Source of the DNA: Aphis gossypii
Lineage: Eukaryota; Arthropoda; Insecta; Hemiptera; Aphididae
Length of the DNA stretch: 64,000 nucleotides
NCBI RefSeq assembly: GCF_020184175.1
Contig: NC_065532.1
Span: 29,016,001 to 29,080,000, forward strand
Direction of reading: 5' to 3'
Shown: positions 1-14,261 of the stretch, in pieces
Layout of the letters: each line of letters begins with the position of its first letter
How positions within the stretch are numbered: position 1 is the stretch's first letter
Program-made: the position numbers and the translations under genes
The notes under the pieces: generated by a model
Database searches by the model: none
Told to the model about the DNA's origin: nothing
What the model saw: only the letters and a program-made list of their open reading frames with translations

Positions 1-970
1 TATATATATATATATGATTGCTGGTCTACGCCGAACGACAAACACATTGTGTGTACGTATAATATGCCTTGTATATTTATTGGACGCACAATATACATAC
101 CGCCGATTTCTCTCGTCCGTTTACTGTAGGTATATAGGTACTCTACACCACTTCACCTCGCCACAGCATGAATGTATAATATATTATTATAAGGTATATA
201 TAACACCCCACACCGCGACCACCACCACTACTAGCACCACCGCGACCGCGGTATAAGGCAAATAATAATAATAATAATAATAATAATATTGTCTCCCGAC
301 ACACGCTGCACATACTTATTATTATAATAATATTCGGTTTCCTTTTCCTATATGGGTACCTATCGTTACACGCGTTATAATATCGTATCTTTATAATGGG
401 TACATACATATAGTTGTGAGTATATAAGTACGTATACAAGTATATATTATATATATATATAATATATATTATAAATATATATATATGCGTTCGCTATTAT
501 AATATATATATATATATGATTGCTGGTCTACGCCGAACGACAAACACATTGTGTGTACGTATAATATGCCTTGTATATTTATTGGACGCACAATATACAT
601 ACCGCCGATTTCTCTCGTCCGTTTACTGTAGGTATATAGGTACTCTACACCACTTCACCTCGCCACAGCATGAATGTATAATATATTATTATAAGGTATA
701 TATAACACCCCACACCGCGACCACCACCACTACTAGCACCACCGCGACCGCGGTATAAGGCAAATAATAATAATAATATAATAATAATATTGTCTCCCGA
801 CACACGCTGCACATACTTATTATTATAATAATATTCGGTTTCCTTTTCCTATATGGGTACCTATCGTTACACGCGTTATAATATCGTATCTTTATAATGG
901 GTACATACATATAGTTGTGAGTATATAAGTACGTATACAAGTATATATTATATATATATATAATATATAT
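1..970. repeat. Direct tandem duplication, 502-bp period, two copies visible
   Basis: Positions 1-469 and 503-970 carry the same sequence. The only difference I can find in about 468 bases is a one-base loss inside the AAT microsatellite near 775, which shortens the second copy. Copy 1 is cut by the window edge inside a TA run, so more copies may lie to the left. Copies are separated by a short TA-rich spacer with the word GCGTTCGC near 487. After 970 the second copy diverges into TA repeats and unique DNA. The 80-codon reading frame inside each copy (14-256 and 516-758) is low-complexity and is not called as a gene. Such high identity means a very recent duplication, a satellite-like array, or an assembly duplication. 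Confidence 0.95.
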
Positions 971-1170
971 AATATATATATATATAGATACGTGTTACTA
1001 TATATATTATAATATTACATATAATATTATTATATATATATATATATATGTAGGTATGTGTGTACAAACTCATTAACCTTTCGACCTCGTTGTGCTGCAA
1101 TGATAATGGGTGTATTACGGACGAGAGAAACAAAAAAAAAAAAAAATAATAATAATAATAAAGGAGAAAA
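971..1170. repeat. TA dinucleotide tract and A/AAT microsatellite
   Basis: TA-rich simple sequence runs from about 940 to 1050. An A-run followed by AAT repeats lies at about 1132-1160. The reading frames here are Tyr/Ile-rich by-products of the repeat. No gene is seen. Confidence 0.85.
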
Positions 1171-2490
1171 GGGCGAGAGAGAAAAAAGACGGGCGGGGAT
1201 GGTATGTACACTGCAGCGGGATGGGGCTAAGCCCGTTTGTTGTGTATCCCTTGGGCCCTGGGTGGTGAATAATGTACGATAGTAGGTACCACCATTATAT
1301 TACGCGCGTTTGACCGCTCGACTCTATATAATATATATTATATAGTTAAATTTTTAATAAGTTCCCGTGTTATACGGAATTACAATTTATTCGCATTATC
1401 CGGTGGGGTATAGGTGCCGTCTACAATATTATACACAGCAGCGACTATACAATACCGTATACGATGATCATATTATTATAATATAATATATATAATATAC
1501 ATAACTCGCAGTGGAGTAGTCAGGATTTTGCTTTGGGAAGGGCTGATAATTTGTAATACTGCAGGAGAAGCTTAACTAGACCCCCTCTTCATAAGTTTGG
1601 TATATTGATGTCTCGTGGGTGTAGCGACCTTTACACAAATTATAATTTGAAAACAAAATGGTCGCATCTTATACATCTTATAAACACTAAAGACATTTTA
1701 AAATTTCGCTGAAGTTTCGGCAGGGGTGAGAGATTTGCCACACACACTTTTACGATAAAGACGTTGAAAACAAAATAAATTGTTTTTTTCTCGCGAGCAA
1801 AAAAAAAAAACGTACTCGGTGGATTAGTAAAATTCCTCAAGATCGTCAGACGGCAGATATGCACACGATATATTATTATTATTACAACAGTATAGGTAAA
1901 GGCATCGTATTGTCGTTAACGCGCTCGAGTCTCTCGGATTACAGCCGTTGCAGAGCATTATAGTACGTCGTCGTGATAGGTGGATAAGGTATTAATATTA
2001 CTGTAATATCACTATTATAATAATATCAATCGCGCGTTAAATAAGCCACCGTAGTCACGCGTGATACTGGTATACATAATATTATATATTATAGACGTTA
2101 TAGACGTGCGACACCGTCATCGGTCTTTTAAATTAAGATCTGATCGATTAATTTTCCATGATGTGTATGATTACGTTTTAATAATAATTTCTCAACGGTA
2201 GACGAGATGGTTTTATCTATCCTGCAATATATTATTACAATATTGTTTCGTAACGATATAGCTAAACTGCAGCGAATGAAATACTGTAGGTATATAGGTG
2301 TACACGGTGTACTGCACATAAGTCATCGTCGGGTGACCGAGTAAATCTACACGCGGGACGCAGCAGGCCGCGGTGTAAAATTGCAAGACATAATAACAAT
2401 ATAATAATATATTTTATGTAGATATTTTATAGATGGCTCGTGCGGCATTTGCTTTGAACCAGACCGCCAGCTGCAGTACATCATAACACA
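1171..2490. other. AT-rich stretch without recognisable gene
   Basis: Mixed AT-rich DNA with scattered CpG words and no reading frame with protein-like composition. Nothing further could be assigned. Confidence 0.6.
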
Positions 2491-2493
2491 CGG

Positions 2494-2612
2494 TATATAA
2501 ATAAAATATATCTCGCGGGCGAGGATAAGAGCGGTTGCGGCGGCGGCGGCTCGGCGAACGGATTCGTTCGTCTAACCATTGATCGACGAAATAGATTTCG
2601 GTACCGGAGTCG
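2494..2612 (+). promoter_or_regulatory. Possible TATA promoter and small CpG-rich leader exon
   Basis: A clear TATA-box word, TATATAAA, sits at 2494-2501. It is followed by a sharply GC-rich block at about 2512-2610 with GCG/GGC triplets, ending near GTCGGTAAAAAT, which could act as a weak splice donor on the plus strand. The arrangement resembles a core promoter with a short untranslated first exon. No coding sequence or following exon was identified, and TA-rich words are common here, so this is a weak call. Confidence 0.2.
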
Positions 2613-3380
2613 GTAAAAATACTTTGTTCGTTATTGTAATATTATATTATTATGTGGGTGATTGCTGATTATATTTTCTATTATATAAAGGTGTAGATAT
2701 TTATAGGCACCTGTGTATTAAAATAATTAGGCCGAAAAAGAGAAGTAGTGCAGATATGGCACGTATTTTTTTTTTTTAAAGGCACGAAAACGATGTAAAA
2801 AAATATTTTAATATTATACAAATAAAATAGATAAACATTTTAAAACATTTTGAAAGTACGTGACAATTAAAAAGTACGAAAGATCAAATTACGATAGGAA
2901 TATTTAGGATTATAATGTTACGTATATTACGCCGCATTACGAGAAGTTATCGCTCTCTCATAAATTCATTATAATGACACTCGGTATACGGTATATATAT
3001 ATAATATAGGCACCATAAAATTATCTAAAGGTACATGTATATTATTTTCTTCATTAGGATTAATTACTCAGCGTGTATATATATTATAATATAAACGATA
3101 TACCATACATTATAATAAATAATATGATATTCATCGTGTACTCGTACATTATAATAATATATTGTTGTTGTTGTATTATATTGCAGATAATATATAAATA
3201 ATAAAATATTTTAATAGATATTATGTTATACGCGAGCAGGATGCGCGCACCTACCTATATTATATTAAACCACGACGTTTATTGATCGGACGGGGAGCTC
3301 TTGGTCGGATATAGAATTCATTATTTTCAATTACTGCAAACTTAAAAGGGTAGGTGCATGTGAAAACAAGACGACTCTAT

Positions 3381-3406
3381 ATTATTATTATTATTATTAT
3401 TATTAT
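3381..3406. repeat. ATT microsatellite
   Basis: Uninterrupted ATT/TTA trinucleotide run in AT-rich DNA. Confidence 0.9.
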
Positions 3407-3639
3407 ATAGAACTTCTCTCTCCGTTCCCTATATATATTATTATAATATAATAATAACATTATTGTAACAATATTATTCAATAACACTAAAACAATTATC
3501 ATCTAAGTTGGCAGTTTCGAGTTGCTAAATGTAATTATACGCGTCCTATAATTTTACGATCACCGGTGCATACACGTATATATATATACATCACGCGGTA
3601 TATATTATGCGTACAGAATCCATCTCTTGCCTCGACGCA

Positions 3640-3791
3640 GCGAGCGAAATGCGCCTACCTATACGACGGGACGACCTGTCGGCGAGGTGTCTCGCGTTTT
3701 CGTTTCGGGCGACGATACCTGCAGCTAACGACGCGCGTCCCGGGTGCAGGACGCTGTAAAACGCGAGCGGAGCGCGGGATCGAAGGTCAGT
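3640..3791 (+). promoter_or_regulatory. CpG-rich island with possible first exon and donor
   Basis: This block is CpG-rich in contrast to its AT-rich surroundings. It ends in CGAAG followed directly by GTCAGT at 3786-3791, a good match to a metazoan 5' splice site, after which the sequence returns to TA-rich DNA. The pattern fits a mostly untranslated first exon read on the plus strand. I could not recognise a conserved peptide in any frame or find a second exon. It could equally be an unmethylated regulatory island. Confidence 0.25.
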
Positions 3792-4260
3792 ATATTATAT
3801 GAGAACGACACTGCACCCGATGATGCGCTCCTTCCCGGACCGCGGGTGCACTATATACGCGGAGACGACGCGAAACGCATTTCCGACGACACGTCCACGT
3901 GGGTTTTTTCCCCCTCCCACCCACCGCCGAACGGTTGTTTACAGTCACTAATCACACTACCGGTGACCGGCGGCGCGGCGCCGCTTGCACGTGGTGAGCG
4001 GTGCCGTCAACGGATTCGACGGTGGCGGCGGCGGCGGCGACGGTGGTGGTGGTGGTGGTGGTAACAGTAAAGTGTAAACGGTGGCAGCGGCGGCAAACGG
4101 TTGTTTTTGTTGTTGTATTTTGTGGTGGTGGTCTATGCGGACGGCGGCGGCTGTACAGCGATAATCTTCCGCCGCCGTTGTACAGTACAACGAGAACACC
4201 ACCGCGCCGCCGCCACCGCGACCAACGCGTCGAATGCATTTTTTCTCGTATTGTACACAA
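3792..4260. repeat. CpG-rich island with GGC/GGT triplet repeats
   Basis: A GGC run passes into a GGT run at 4021-4062, followed by more GGN and CCG-rich sequence to about 4235. Overlapping reading frames on both strands give only Val, Trp, Arg, Thr or Pro homopolymers, as triplet repeats do in every frame, so no gene is called. It continues the island that begins at 3640 and may be promoter or leader sequence. Confidence 0.6.
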
Positions 4261-4269
4261 TCAATTATT

Positions 4270-7200
4270 GTAATATCATCGTGTCACGTACGTGTTATGA
4301 CCCACTAACGCGAATAGAAGGAAAACTTGTCCTTTGAAATAGACGCAATTATATTATTACATATTTTGTATATTTTGTATATTTTTTTTTTTTTTTTTTA
4401 CTAGTCCAGATTGAATAAACACAAGCCAGATATAATTTATCATCACTTGTTAATTATGTTTTTGCGAACGAGAGTGTGGTCGGTTCAATATGATGATATT
4501 ATAATATCGCATAAGTACCTGGTTAATATAGGTATAGATACACTCAAAATATTTTCTAACTTTTTTTCTATACATATAATCAAGTGGCCGCACTTGGAGT
4601 AACATTTTTTACGTTAAATAATCGAATACATTCTGTTATATATATAGCATTGTAATTGATGAAACTCTATCAAGGATCTATATAAATCGTTTTTTAATAG
4701 TATTTAAAATATAATAAACAACCAATAGTTTGAATCCTGGTAAAAAGTGTCGAATTTTATGAAATATAATATTAAATATCTACGTTGACTGCAATAAGTG
4801 GAGAAGAGTAAAAAATACTTGAGATTTTGCGTTTGATAAGTTATATTATATAATCGTGTATTAATCAGGCACGTGAAATTAAATATATTTATGTGAAATA
4901 TGGAATTTTTCATTAGTGTAAACTTAATAAAATTGTTGAATTATGTGTAGTATTAATATAAGGTATTTAGCCTATCGATATAAAAATTCCAAATAAGATA
5001 TTTTGAATAAAAGTAGGATAATATACAATACAGAACAATGAATATTGTTGAATGTCGGGTAAAACATGAATCTACATCGAATGTATTTTTTTTTTTATAA
5101 AATATACACATGCCTTATAAATAAATAAGGTTTTATGTTATTGAAGCCAAAATCGTAATAACAACAAAAAGGCTTCCTAAGATAAATACAATACGTTATA
5201 CGTATGTTATGCATATATAATATATATGTAGGTATATTGTTTAATCATTATACATTTGTACTATAATGTATATAGTTATAATATAAATATTAAACTTACA
5301 AGTCATTGGCGAGGACGTGGATGCGAGCCAGGCTTGAGAACTTTCAAACATTTTGGCCTAGAATCACAAAATAAAAATTTAATTATAAAAATGTGTATAC
5401 ATTTATTATATATAAATAAACATAATATTAACACATTCTATTTTATGTTATGTATTTTGTAAAACAAGATATAGAGAGGGGGGTCGTCTAAAATGTTAAT
5501 TAACTGTATTTTAAATAGCTTATAGAGATCCAACAATTTTTTCATCCTGCAGATAACTTCTTATTTAACTTATGACTTTATACGTTTATCTATTATTTTT
5601 TTAAAAATACTTACCGGTTAATTATGGGTTAAAGGCAAAGAGTCTACGGTAAACCTTCCCAACTCATTAAAAATATCCAAAAGCTCTGGATACACAACCA
5701 TGGGATCACCTCCTAAAGGGCCAAGGGGTAAGACATATCTCACTCAAGCTGTAAACAAGTCGTGACGAGCACAAGTCAGTAGTGCAGTATTGTGTTAACT
5801 TAATTCTTGTATTAAATATGATTTACAAGTGAATTAAACTAAACTAAAAAAAAACAATACATGTGTATAAAATCGAATCAAGCCTTATACCTCACTAATA
5901 TCATACTTTAATATTACACAGAGGCCTAGTAATATGTCTATTAAATAAAATAGTTATGAAATTTAAATTTGTTTATGATTCCGAAGCACTAAGCGGGCAA
6001 TGACTGCTAACGCGTGTACAGTGCCACATTTACAATTGTAAATACGTAACTAGTATTCGAGAACAATAAAAAATATTTACATTAAGTATAACATATTACA
6101 CTTTTTTTTTATAAATTCAACTATCACAGATTATATTATATTTATCTTGGCCCAAAATCTCGAATGATATATGGCCACAAACCAATAACCCGAAGTTGTA
6201 CATGTATATATAATAATATATATATTCATCAATTGTCGGTCTATGAACTTTAAAATTATTCTGAATATATTTTTACGAATTTGTTCACAATTCATAATAA
6301 TATTCGAAACATGGGTACCACACTTGGAAATATTAATGTAACGGAATATTCATAATCGATATTTATAATATATTATATAATATATATCATAAGGTCATTT
6401 GTATACAATAAGGGTAAATGTCAAATGACCTCTTTATATAATGAAATACCTAGCCTTCGATACGAATAACAACAATACAATGGTTTATTTCATTACTCGT
6501 TTGTGAAATTCGTTTGATTTGTAGAGATAAACACCGGTGAAAAATTGTAATACTTATTAACAGGGAAACACCAGTTTTCAGTGCGCGAACAGTGAGTTAA
6601 ACCAAATAATACCGAAGAGATATCCGATTAGGACTAGAAAACAATTTATGGAAAAGGGTAGGTTAAGTTTGTATCAAACTTACGAGGGCCAATGACGTAG
6701 TTGGGATGCACAGGTCAAAACTTTACGCGACAAAGGGTATTTCATTGTGAATATACTTTTATTTTTATTTTTTCTGTATGTCTGGAGGCGTCGTCCGTCT
6801 CGACGTCGTTCAATTTTTCAACAATACTATAAGGATGAAAATTGGCGCGAGACACACGTCAATAAATATTTAAGTGCATTATTTCGAACGCGACAAATAC
6901 TAGCTGTATGAAGTCATGAAGGTCCTACTATAAATGAATTATATATAGAATTAAACTATCTTAAAACAGTGTGTATAGAATATATGTTTTAAAAATAAAT
7001 ATTTATAACTTGTGTAATTATTAAAAGTTTGGTTATAAATTGTTTAGATTATTGTATGTAATGTTATGTAGGTTAAACTAAAAATGACTGAATTAATGAC
7101 ATATAATTATAAATTAATATAATTAAGTTTTATAATACAGAGGAAGAATAAAATTGCAAATATAATACTATTATAAAAGTAAAATAATGTTAAATTTACC

Positions 7201-7900
7201 GCTTAACAAATAAGTAATTAATAATCAGTATTCGCCAATACTCTATACACATTTCTAAAACCTAGATTTAAATTGCAAATTAGCTAATCACATATTGTAA
7301 GTATGCGATGATAATGTATAATGTAATTAATATAGGTAATATTGCAGTGTACACAATATACATAACAAAATCGCTTTTATAGAAACACGGTATTATAATT
7401 GCTATTTGCCGCCTTATAAAATTCTTATAAAAATATAATATTATACAAATTACAAAATAAGTATGCCAGCATCATAAACCAATTATAATTTACAGTATTG
7501 TAATAGTAATATTTTATTACAAGTATTTAAAAATATGTAAGATTAAATAAAATAAATTAGTTATAATATTAATTTTAAATATTTGTGATAAAATATTCAG
7601 TTATTTTTAATCTGCAGAAAATATATTTTTATACGAATGTAATTTATTAAGTTTTGAACAAAAAATGTTGTGTTCCGTGTGGCCGAAGAAACTGGTGCGA
7701 TGAAAAAAATCAATAGTCGAAATTTATCATCCGTAGGTACCTACCGCAGTAAAATGATCCCTCCCTTTAGTTTCAGAACGAAATTACATTTATTTTTCCA
7801 CTGCACGGGACAGCATTTACCATTTTTCCCCATTACAAGATAGTCATCGATTTATTTCCCTGACAAACGAGGAGACTCGGAGAGAGTATACAGGAGAGAC
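4270..7900. other. AT-rich non-coding stretch
   Basis: No reading frame with protein-like composition. There is a T-run at 4382-4399 and a short perfect inverted repeat at 6392-6431, listed separately. A moderately CpG-rich patch lies at about 6780-6860 without any recognised feature. Confidence 0.6.
6392..6431. repeat. Perfect 10-bp inverted repeat with AGGTCA half-sites
   Basis: AGGTCATTTG at 6392-6401 is exactly inverted as CAAATGACCT at 6422-6431, with a 20-base spacer. Each arm begins with AGGTCA, the nuclear-receptor half-site, although a 20-base spacer is far outside usual receptor spacing. A hairpin is the simpler reading. Confidence 0.6.
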
Positions 7901-7952
7901 AGAGAAAACGGCGAGAGAGGGGAAATACACATACACAAAACCGGATACTATT

Positions 7953-8835
7953 GTAATAATAATAATAACAATAATAATAATAATAATAATCGTAAAATAT
8001 AATATTAAAAATAATGATAATAGCATATACGATATACACACGACGCAGTTGAATGTTATTTAAAAATATAAAATACAATATTTTGCCACACGAAAAAAAA
8101 GGATCGATGAAACAGAACGTGCATGCACACACACATTTTGTTTCACACAACCACAATAAATATTAAAGACTATGGTGTGCACACACACACACACACACAT
8201 ACATATTATATATATAAAAATATATATTATACACATACGCCAAACACAATAGTATGGTATTGGTTTATATTGTATAAATATAATAATATAGTGTTATGCT
8301 GAATAATACATTTTTATTATTATTGCACACATACACTAAGGCATTCTCGTTATTATCATTGTGCTGTTACGATTCCACCAAGACCCCCTAGCAGCTATTA
8401 TTATTATTATTATTATAGTTATGGGTTATTATTATTATCATTATTATTATTATTATTATTACTATTATTATTATTCCGACTGTACCCCAAAGCAACTGCT
8501 ACATTAATAAAATAAGTCTGATGTCGGAATAAAAATATATATTTGGTAACCCTCTTCCCCTTCTATCCCGTTCACTGTATATTTATATAATATATACATA
8601 TATATATATATAATATTATAAAGACGGAAAGATATGAACAGAACCGAGGGGGGCTATAATAATAATAATATTTAACTATACAGTCACGTAGCTCCGCATT
8701 AAAGTAATTATTATATAGGAATATTATGTGTCTTTTTGTTCTATTCTCGTCTCTAAACAGAGACGGAAGACCGGTGTGTGTGTGTGTGTGTATGCATTGA
8801 GAGAGAGAGAGAGAGAGAGAGTGCGCGAGTGAGAC
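7953..8835. repeat. Cluster of microsatellites (AAT, CA, ATT, GT, GA)
   Basis: The runs are AAT at 7953-7990, CA at 8180-8199, ATT (interrupted) at 8396-8475, GT at 8774-8790 and GA at 8799-8821. Flanking reading frames are Tyr/Ile-, Thr/His- or Ser/Leu-rich by-products. No gene is supported in this stretch. Confidence 0.9.
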
Positions 8836-11640
8836 GACGAGAGACGAGAGAAGGGAAGAGAAAATGTATAATATAATATCTGATGGCGTATATTATGTGT
8901 ACACATTATAATAATATACCAAACGATTATTATTTTATGCCTGTGTATGTGTATGTGTCGGTTTTTGGGGCCCACCTGGGAACTGGTTAGCGTTGACGGT
9001 CTAATGGATATATTTACTGTGTGTGTGTATGTGTGTTGTATGCACAACCGGAATAAAATAAATATTAATATTTAAACATGGGCGCACTTCGCGAGATAAT
9101 ACTTATCTACTAAAATAAAGGGTGGTGGAAAACATGTAACAATATTATATAGGTATACCTAGGTAGTTTTACCGTGTTTTGAATGGAAACCTATTCGTTG
9201 GTAACTTAGCCGAGAAATTCACCAGATCAGAATAGGTGAATTAGTAAAAAAAAATTTATCTATTATAAATTACAATAATAATTGGTAGTTATATAGGAAA
9301 TATGAAAATATTTCTATTATTAATATCGGAGGTTTATTAGTCTTTCATAAACAACAACTTTTACTGGCCTACTTAATTTTATGTTAACAATACCGTATAA
9401 AATGCAAAATATGCACAAATAAATTGCAATATAAACAATAATACTTCGTGCAAAATAAAGTACATTTTCTTGGAACAAAATACACGCCACTTAATTTAAG
9501 GTAACGTAATTTAAAAATTGCATAATGTGTATGTTATATACCTACTTAGGTATATGCGACAATCAAAGCTGATAAATAACTTCTTCCTTACATACAATTA
9601 TTTAAATTAATACATACGACAACGATTGCGTACAATATATAATAGACGCGTGTAATATTATATATGTAATTATATATATATATATATGTGTGTGTAATTG
9701 GAAAAAATATATTTCCCTCGTGAGATTTTATTGTGTAGATACATAACCTTAACTTTATATAACTCTATGCTGGGTTACAATAAATAATTATAGCGTACCT
9801 ATACTGGAGGATAGGCGTATAAAAAACGAAATAAAAAAACTCTATCCTATTATCATAGGTAATAATATAATTCTTTATAACCTATAATCTATGTATTCTA
9901 GAATTGAATGAGAAAAAATAGTTCGGTCGAATTGAAATGAGTAATTAGTATACAACGTGTAGTTCCATTAGTGAGTTTCCAATTTTATTCGTCTCTAAAA
10001 ATACCAATGAACATCTGTTGTTTTTGATATTTTCTCATTTGTCAATTTTTATTATAAATAAAAACATCTGTTTCAATAAAATAATATAGGGGCCATATAA
10101 TATCAATTAAATTTTATATAATAAAATACATAATGCACGCTACTATAAAATAATAATATTAAATAATAATATACGCATATTTATTTTAACCAATAGTTAA
10201 AAATTTTAACCCCTATATGTGGTCATGTCACACCCGGTGCTAGTTCAGGTCACGAACCAGAGAAACAAATGGACAAAGAGGGGAAATAATGGGTTCTGAG
10301 CGAATGCGATAGAGATTAACTGGTAGATCTCACCGTAGAATAACATACTCAACTTGAATGTTGAATACAATGAATAATTCGTATTTCGTTGATCCCCGTA
10401 TGTTCTATATCTATGTAATATTTGCGATGACGTAATAGTATAATAATAATACATGGTTGTATACAGATTTAATATAATAATAAAATCCAATAAATCAACA
10501 CCAGTTTCCTATCATGAAAATTAGTAATAACTTATTAGTTATTACAATATTGCAAGGCGCAAGCATTCGCGTAATAGTTATTAGTCAGGTATACGAATAT
10601 ATTTTAATACAGTATGATTTTATTATGTATTTAAATTATGGGCTACATATAAAGATACATGGCAATAGCATAATATTGACAGACCGTATTGATAGGTAAA
10701 CCTATTGAAAAATATCATTATTATTAGGAATTCCTATACAGTGTATACGGGTTTATAAGAGATCAAAGAAGTGAACAATTTAATAGAATAAAAGAAAACT
10801 TCAATTAAAAATTACTGTAAACATTATATATAAATACATCGAACTGATTTAGTTTACCTTCTGTTTTAGATATCAAAATAATTGAATATACATGAGAATC
10901 GAAAAAATATATATTTAAACTATCTATATTTATTCATGCATCAAAGTGGTTTTAAATAATACCATTTATAGAATAAAAATAAAAATACATTTTTTATTTG
11001 TATCAAAAGCTTTACTATAGTGTTTTTTATTTTAAAAATCTATGCAATGGTAATTATTTACAGATAAAAACGTAAAACTTTGGTGTTAAAAACATTGTTT
11101 ATTAACTTTGAGAAAATATATTATTATTCTTTGTTGTTATATAGTAAAGTTGTCCTCTTTTCATTATGTAAAAATGTTTTACCTACGTTGTGAAAAAATA
11201 TAAAGCTCTTAAAATATAAACGTTTTTTTTTTACAGTTTTAATGGGATATGACATTTTAGTATTAATAATAAATTATATTATATAAATATATATTACAGT
11301 ATATATTTATGGTAATGCATATAATAATTTATTTACGTCACAAAAATTTAACAGCTTCAACCAATATCATTAAATAATTGTATTTCCATAAAAATAAAAA
11401 TGTATTCAATTATCAACAGACAAAAATTAAATTATAATTTAGAGAAATTATCATTTAAAATGAGATTAAATCATACACAAAGAAACATTTTACTAAATAA
11501 AATAAAATCGAAACGAACAGCAAACAGTAATAAATCATTGCTAAAACATAGACAATTTAGAGCGTATATGATAGTTTTTTGATAGAAAAGGAAAAAATGA
11601 TTTTTATGAAAAATACAATAAACAAAAACACGGCCGCTTA
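8836..11640. other. AT-rich non-coding stretch
   Basis: No feature beyond scattered TA and AAT runs. Reading frames near 10.3 and 10.5 kb lack any recognisable domain, and their codon content matches the surrounding DNA. Confidence 0.55.
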
Positions 11641-11655
11641 GCTGTTCTAGTAGTG

Positions 11656-11826
11656 TCAGAAGGCCGAGGGAGAGTCGTCAATGTCAATTAGGTAGTTCAA
11701 AAATGCATATTTTACTCCATATTTATAACTGCTGCAACGTTGAAAGGGGTGTACAGGTTTTACAGTAAAAAAATCAATCATCATCGTTTTGTGGCACCTA
11801 ATAAAACTTGAATCATGCATTATCAT
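11656..11826 (-). CDS. Unrecognised 56-codon reading frame, possible gene fragment
   Basis: On the minus strand a frame opens at ATG 11826 and ends at TGA 11658-11656. The residues are varied, with a hydrophilic start and a C-terminal part containing YGVKYAFLNYLID followed by an acidic end (DIDDSPSAF). Composition is more protein-like than other short frames nearby and the local DNA is less AT-rich. I do not recognise a family. There is no visible promoter, and the frame upstream is closed by TAA. It could be a terminal exon, a decayed transposon fragment, or chance. A 62-codon hydrophobic frame on the same strand at 11884-12072 lies just upstream and is equally unassigned. Confidence 0.15.
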   Translation of the reverse strand: MIMHDSSFIRCHKTMMIDFFTVKPVHPFQRCSSYKYGVKYAFLNYLIDIDDSPSAF

Positions 11827-12237
11827 GATACTTACTATATAATACGTATGGTGTTACACGGAAGAGCAATGAGCATCACGGTTTCAGAAGTGTGAAAAAT
11901 AACAACACGTGAAGTCTTTTTCATGAAATAAAATATCCACCGCAAAATAGATTTTAATAAATGCTTTCAGGTAGGTTAGCGAAAACAAAAGCGGAATAAA
12001 AAAATTGTTGGATAAAAAATTGGCTTCTACCATGGTGCAGTTAACACTGGAGTCCACCCAAGCCTCGAACACAAACCCATTTTGTAACCTTTGGTGGTAG
12101 TAGCTAATATGATATATTCCAAATTCATAGCTAGACGGTTGTGGTGCTTAATTAATGTACAGAGAGAGCTTTCAGTATTCTAATCGATATTTACAGAGGG
12201 TTCCCTATGCCCCGTGTCCCTGCGTCGCATTGTGCGT

Positions 12238-12267
12238 AATATTATTATTATTATTATTATTATTATA
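12238..12267. repeat. ATT microsatellite
   Basis: Uninterrupted ATT run in AT-rich DNA. Confidence 0.85.
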
Positions 12268-12980
12268 TTGTGTTCAGAAATGAATAATGGAAACTATTAC
12301 TGAAACACCATTCGGCCCCACGTAGAGACATTAAAACTATTTTATGTGCACATTTTATGCACAATGAGTAATCGTGATGTTTCCAGTTTTGGATTATTTT
12401 ATATAGATAATAATAATATGTGCTGTATCCATACAGCATACTTCTCGAAATAATAATTGTTCGTAAAACAAACGGACACTGAACGCACGCATTCGCAATC
12501 GCCAAAGAGTTGTAACTAGGAAAAAAAGAATTGAGAAAGGATTATTATAATATCGTTTTTATACAAACGAATCATATATTATTATATTAATTTTAATTAT
12601 TCATAGCCGTGTTTTTCTCGGTCTAGCTACAGAGAGCCATTATAATTTATAACGCTACTTTCACCGATATTTTCCCATTATTTCTATACATCTACTCTAA
12701 TATTAATAATTATTTTAATAACTCGGGCTCGCGATATTATAAAATATAAATAATATTATATAGCAGATATAGGTATATAAATGATAATTTTATAGCACTT
12801 TCGATAGTTGGTACAAAGGAAAATCAAACATAAAAATAATAATATAAGGTATTTAAAAACAACTTTTAATGAGTTTAATGTATAAACTTAAATATTTTAA
12901 TATTATTACACGTATTAACGTATAAAATATATAAAATAATATAATATTATAACATTCACACACATGACTCATCAATTTAT

Positions 12981-13530
12981 ATACAAGGTGATTGTGATTC
13001 ATAAAACATTCTAATATAATCACCCCCAATTTTTTTTTTTTTGGCTATATAGGTAAATGTATTCAAATTTAGATTTATGAATTTTTAAGTTAACTTGAAG
13101 GCTATATTTATACAGCAATAAGGCACCCCAAACTCGAAATTTCAAACTCAAACTTTTTTAGAAAATTAGTTCTCAATTAACCAAAAAAATCGATATGATT
13201 ATTACTCAACTACTCAACCTTTATCCTCAAAAATAATGTTTCTGTTATCAAGATTCTAAAATGATGTTGATGAATTTATCTACTTAAATCAAAATTCGAA
13301 CGAGTAATTTCTAAGTTATTAAAATGTATGTATAATTAGTTTAATTTTTGTTAAAGACGATTTCACAAAAATAAAAAACATTATGCAATAATATTAATCT
13401 GTACACTGCAAATGTAGACAAATTATTACGCACTCGAACAATTTTTACAAATAAAAAAATCGTTAATAGATGTCTAAAAATAGTACTAATAGTAGGTAAC
13501 AATACGCTTACACAGTGTATCACCCTGTAT
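12981..13530. mobile_element. Probable non-autonomous element with ATACARGGTG ends
   Basis: The left end reads ATACAAGGTG and the right end reads CACCCTGTAT, giving 10-bp terminal inverted repeats with one mismatch. They enclose 550 bp of AT-rich DNA without a transposase frame. The same end motif borders a second element at 52855-53222 in this window, which supports a real family. A target-site duplication is not clear because both flanks are TA-rich. I cannot assign the superfamily. Confidence 0.45.
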
Positions 13531-13860
13531 TGTATGCGTGTATACTTTATTAATATTATACTATTAAATGTATAAATAAAAACTGCGCCTAATTAAAGTT
13601 CCTACAACTATAGAAACGATTGTCAACAAATATATAATTATTATTTATGTGTTTTATGGATATGGAAAAAAAAAACATAAATTTATAAAAATATATTATT
13701 ATTATACAATACAATATAATATAATGACAGGAACGAAGGTTACGTATACGATGATGATGACGATAATAATAATAATATTTTATATATTATTATATGTAGA
13801 GTATCTTCTCTGCGTGTGTGTTTTGTGTCTGTGAATGTGCGCTCGCGCGTGGTATGAGCG

Positions 13861-13885
13861 TGTGTGTGTGTGTGTGCGTGTGTGT
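13861..13885. repeat. GT microsatellite
   Basis: Alternating TG run, read as CA on the minus strand, with one interruption. Confidence 0.9.
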
Positions 13886-14261
13886 AAAACCACTTGGGCA
13901 CAATAATATATAATATGGATAGGTATATATTATAATATATAATACGTTTATACGTACATACATAAATACGTATAACGTATAAATATATATACATGTACGC
14001 GCTTAGCACAGGCCATTTAAATCCCGTTTATTCATGTACAAACACACGTGTTCCATTACATCCGCATGTACGCAATGTATAAATAAGGCCGTTATTTACG
14101 ATATTATAATATTGTGGCCGACAACAAGTCCGGCCATTTGGTCCCTATTGTTGCGCAAAATTCAAACTTGGTGCGTATATTATTATTATTATATTATAAT
14201 ATATTATATGAGTAGGTATATAACTATAATAATATCGACCTCTTTAAAACACGCGGTACTA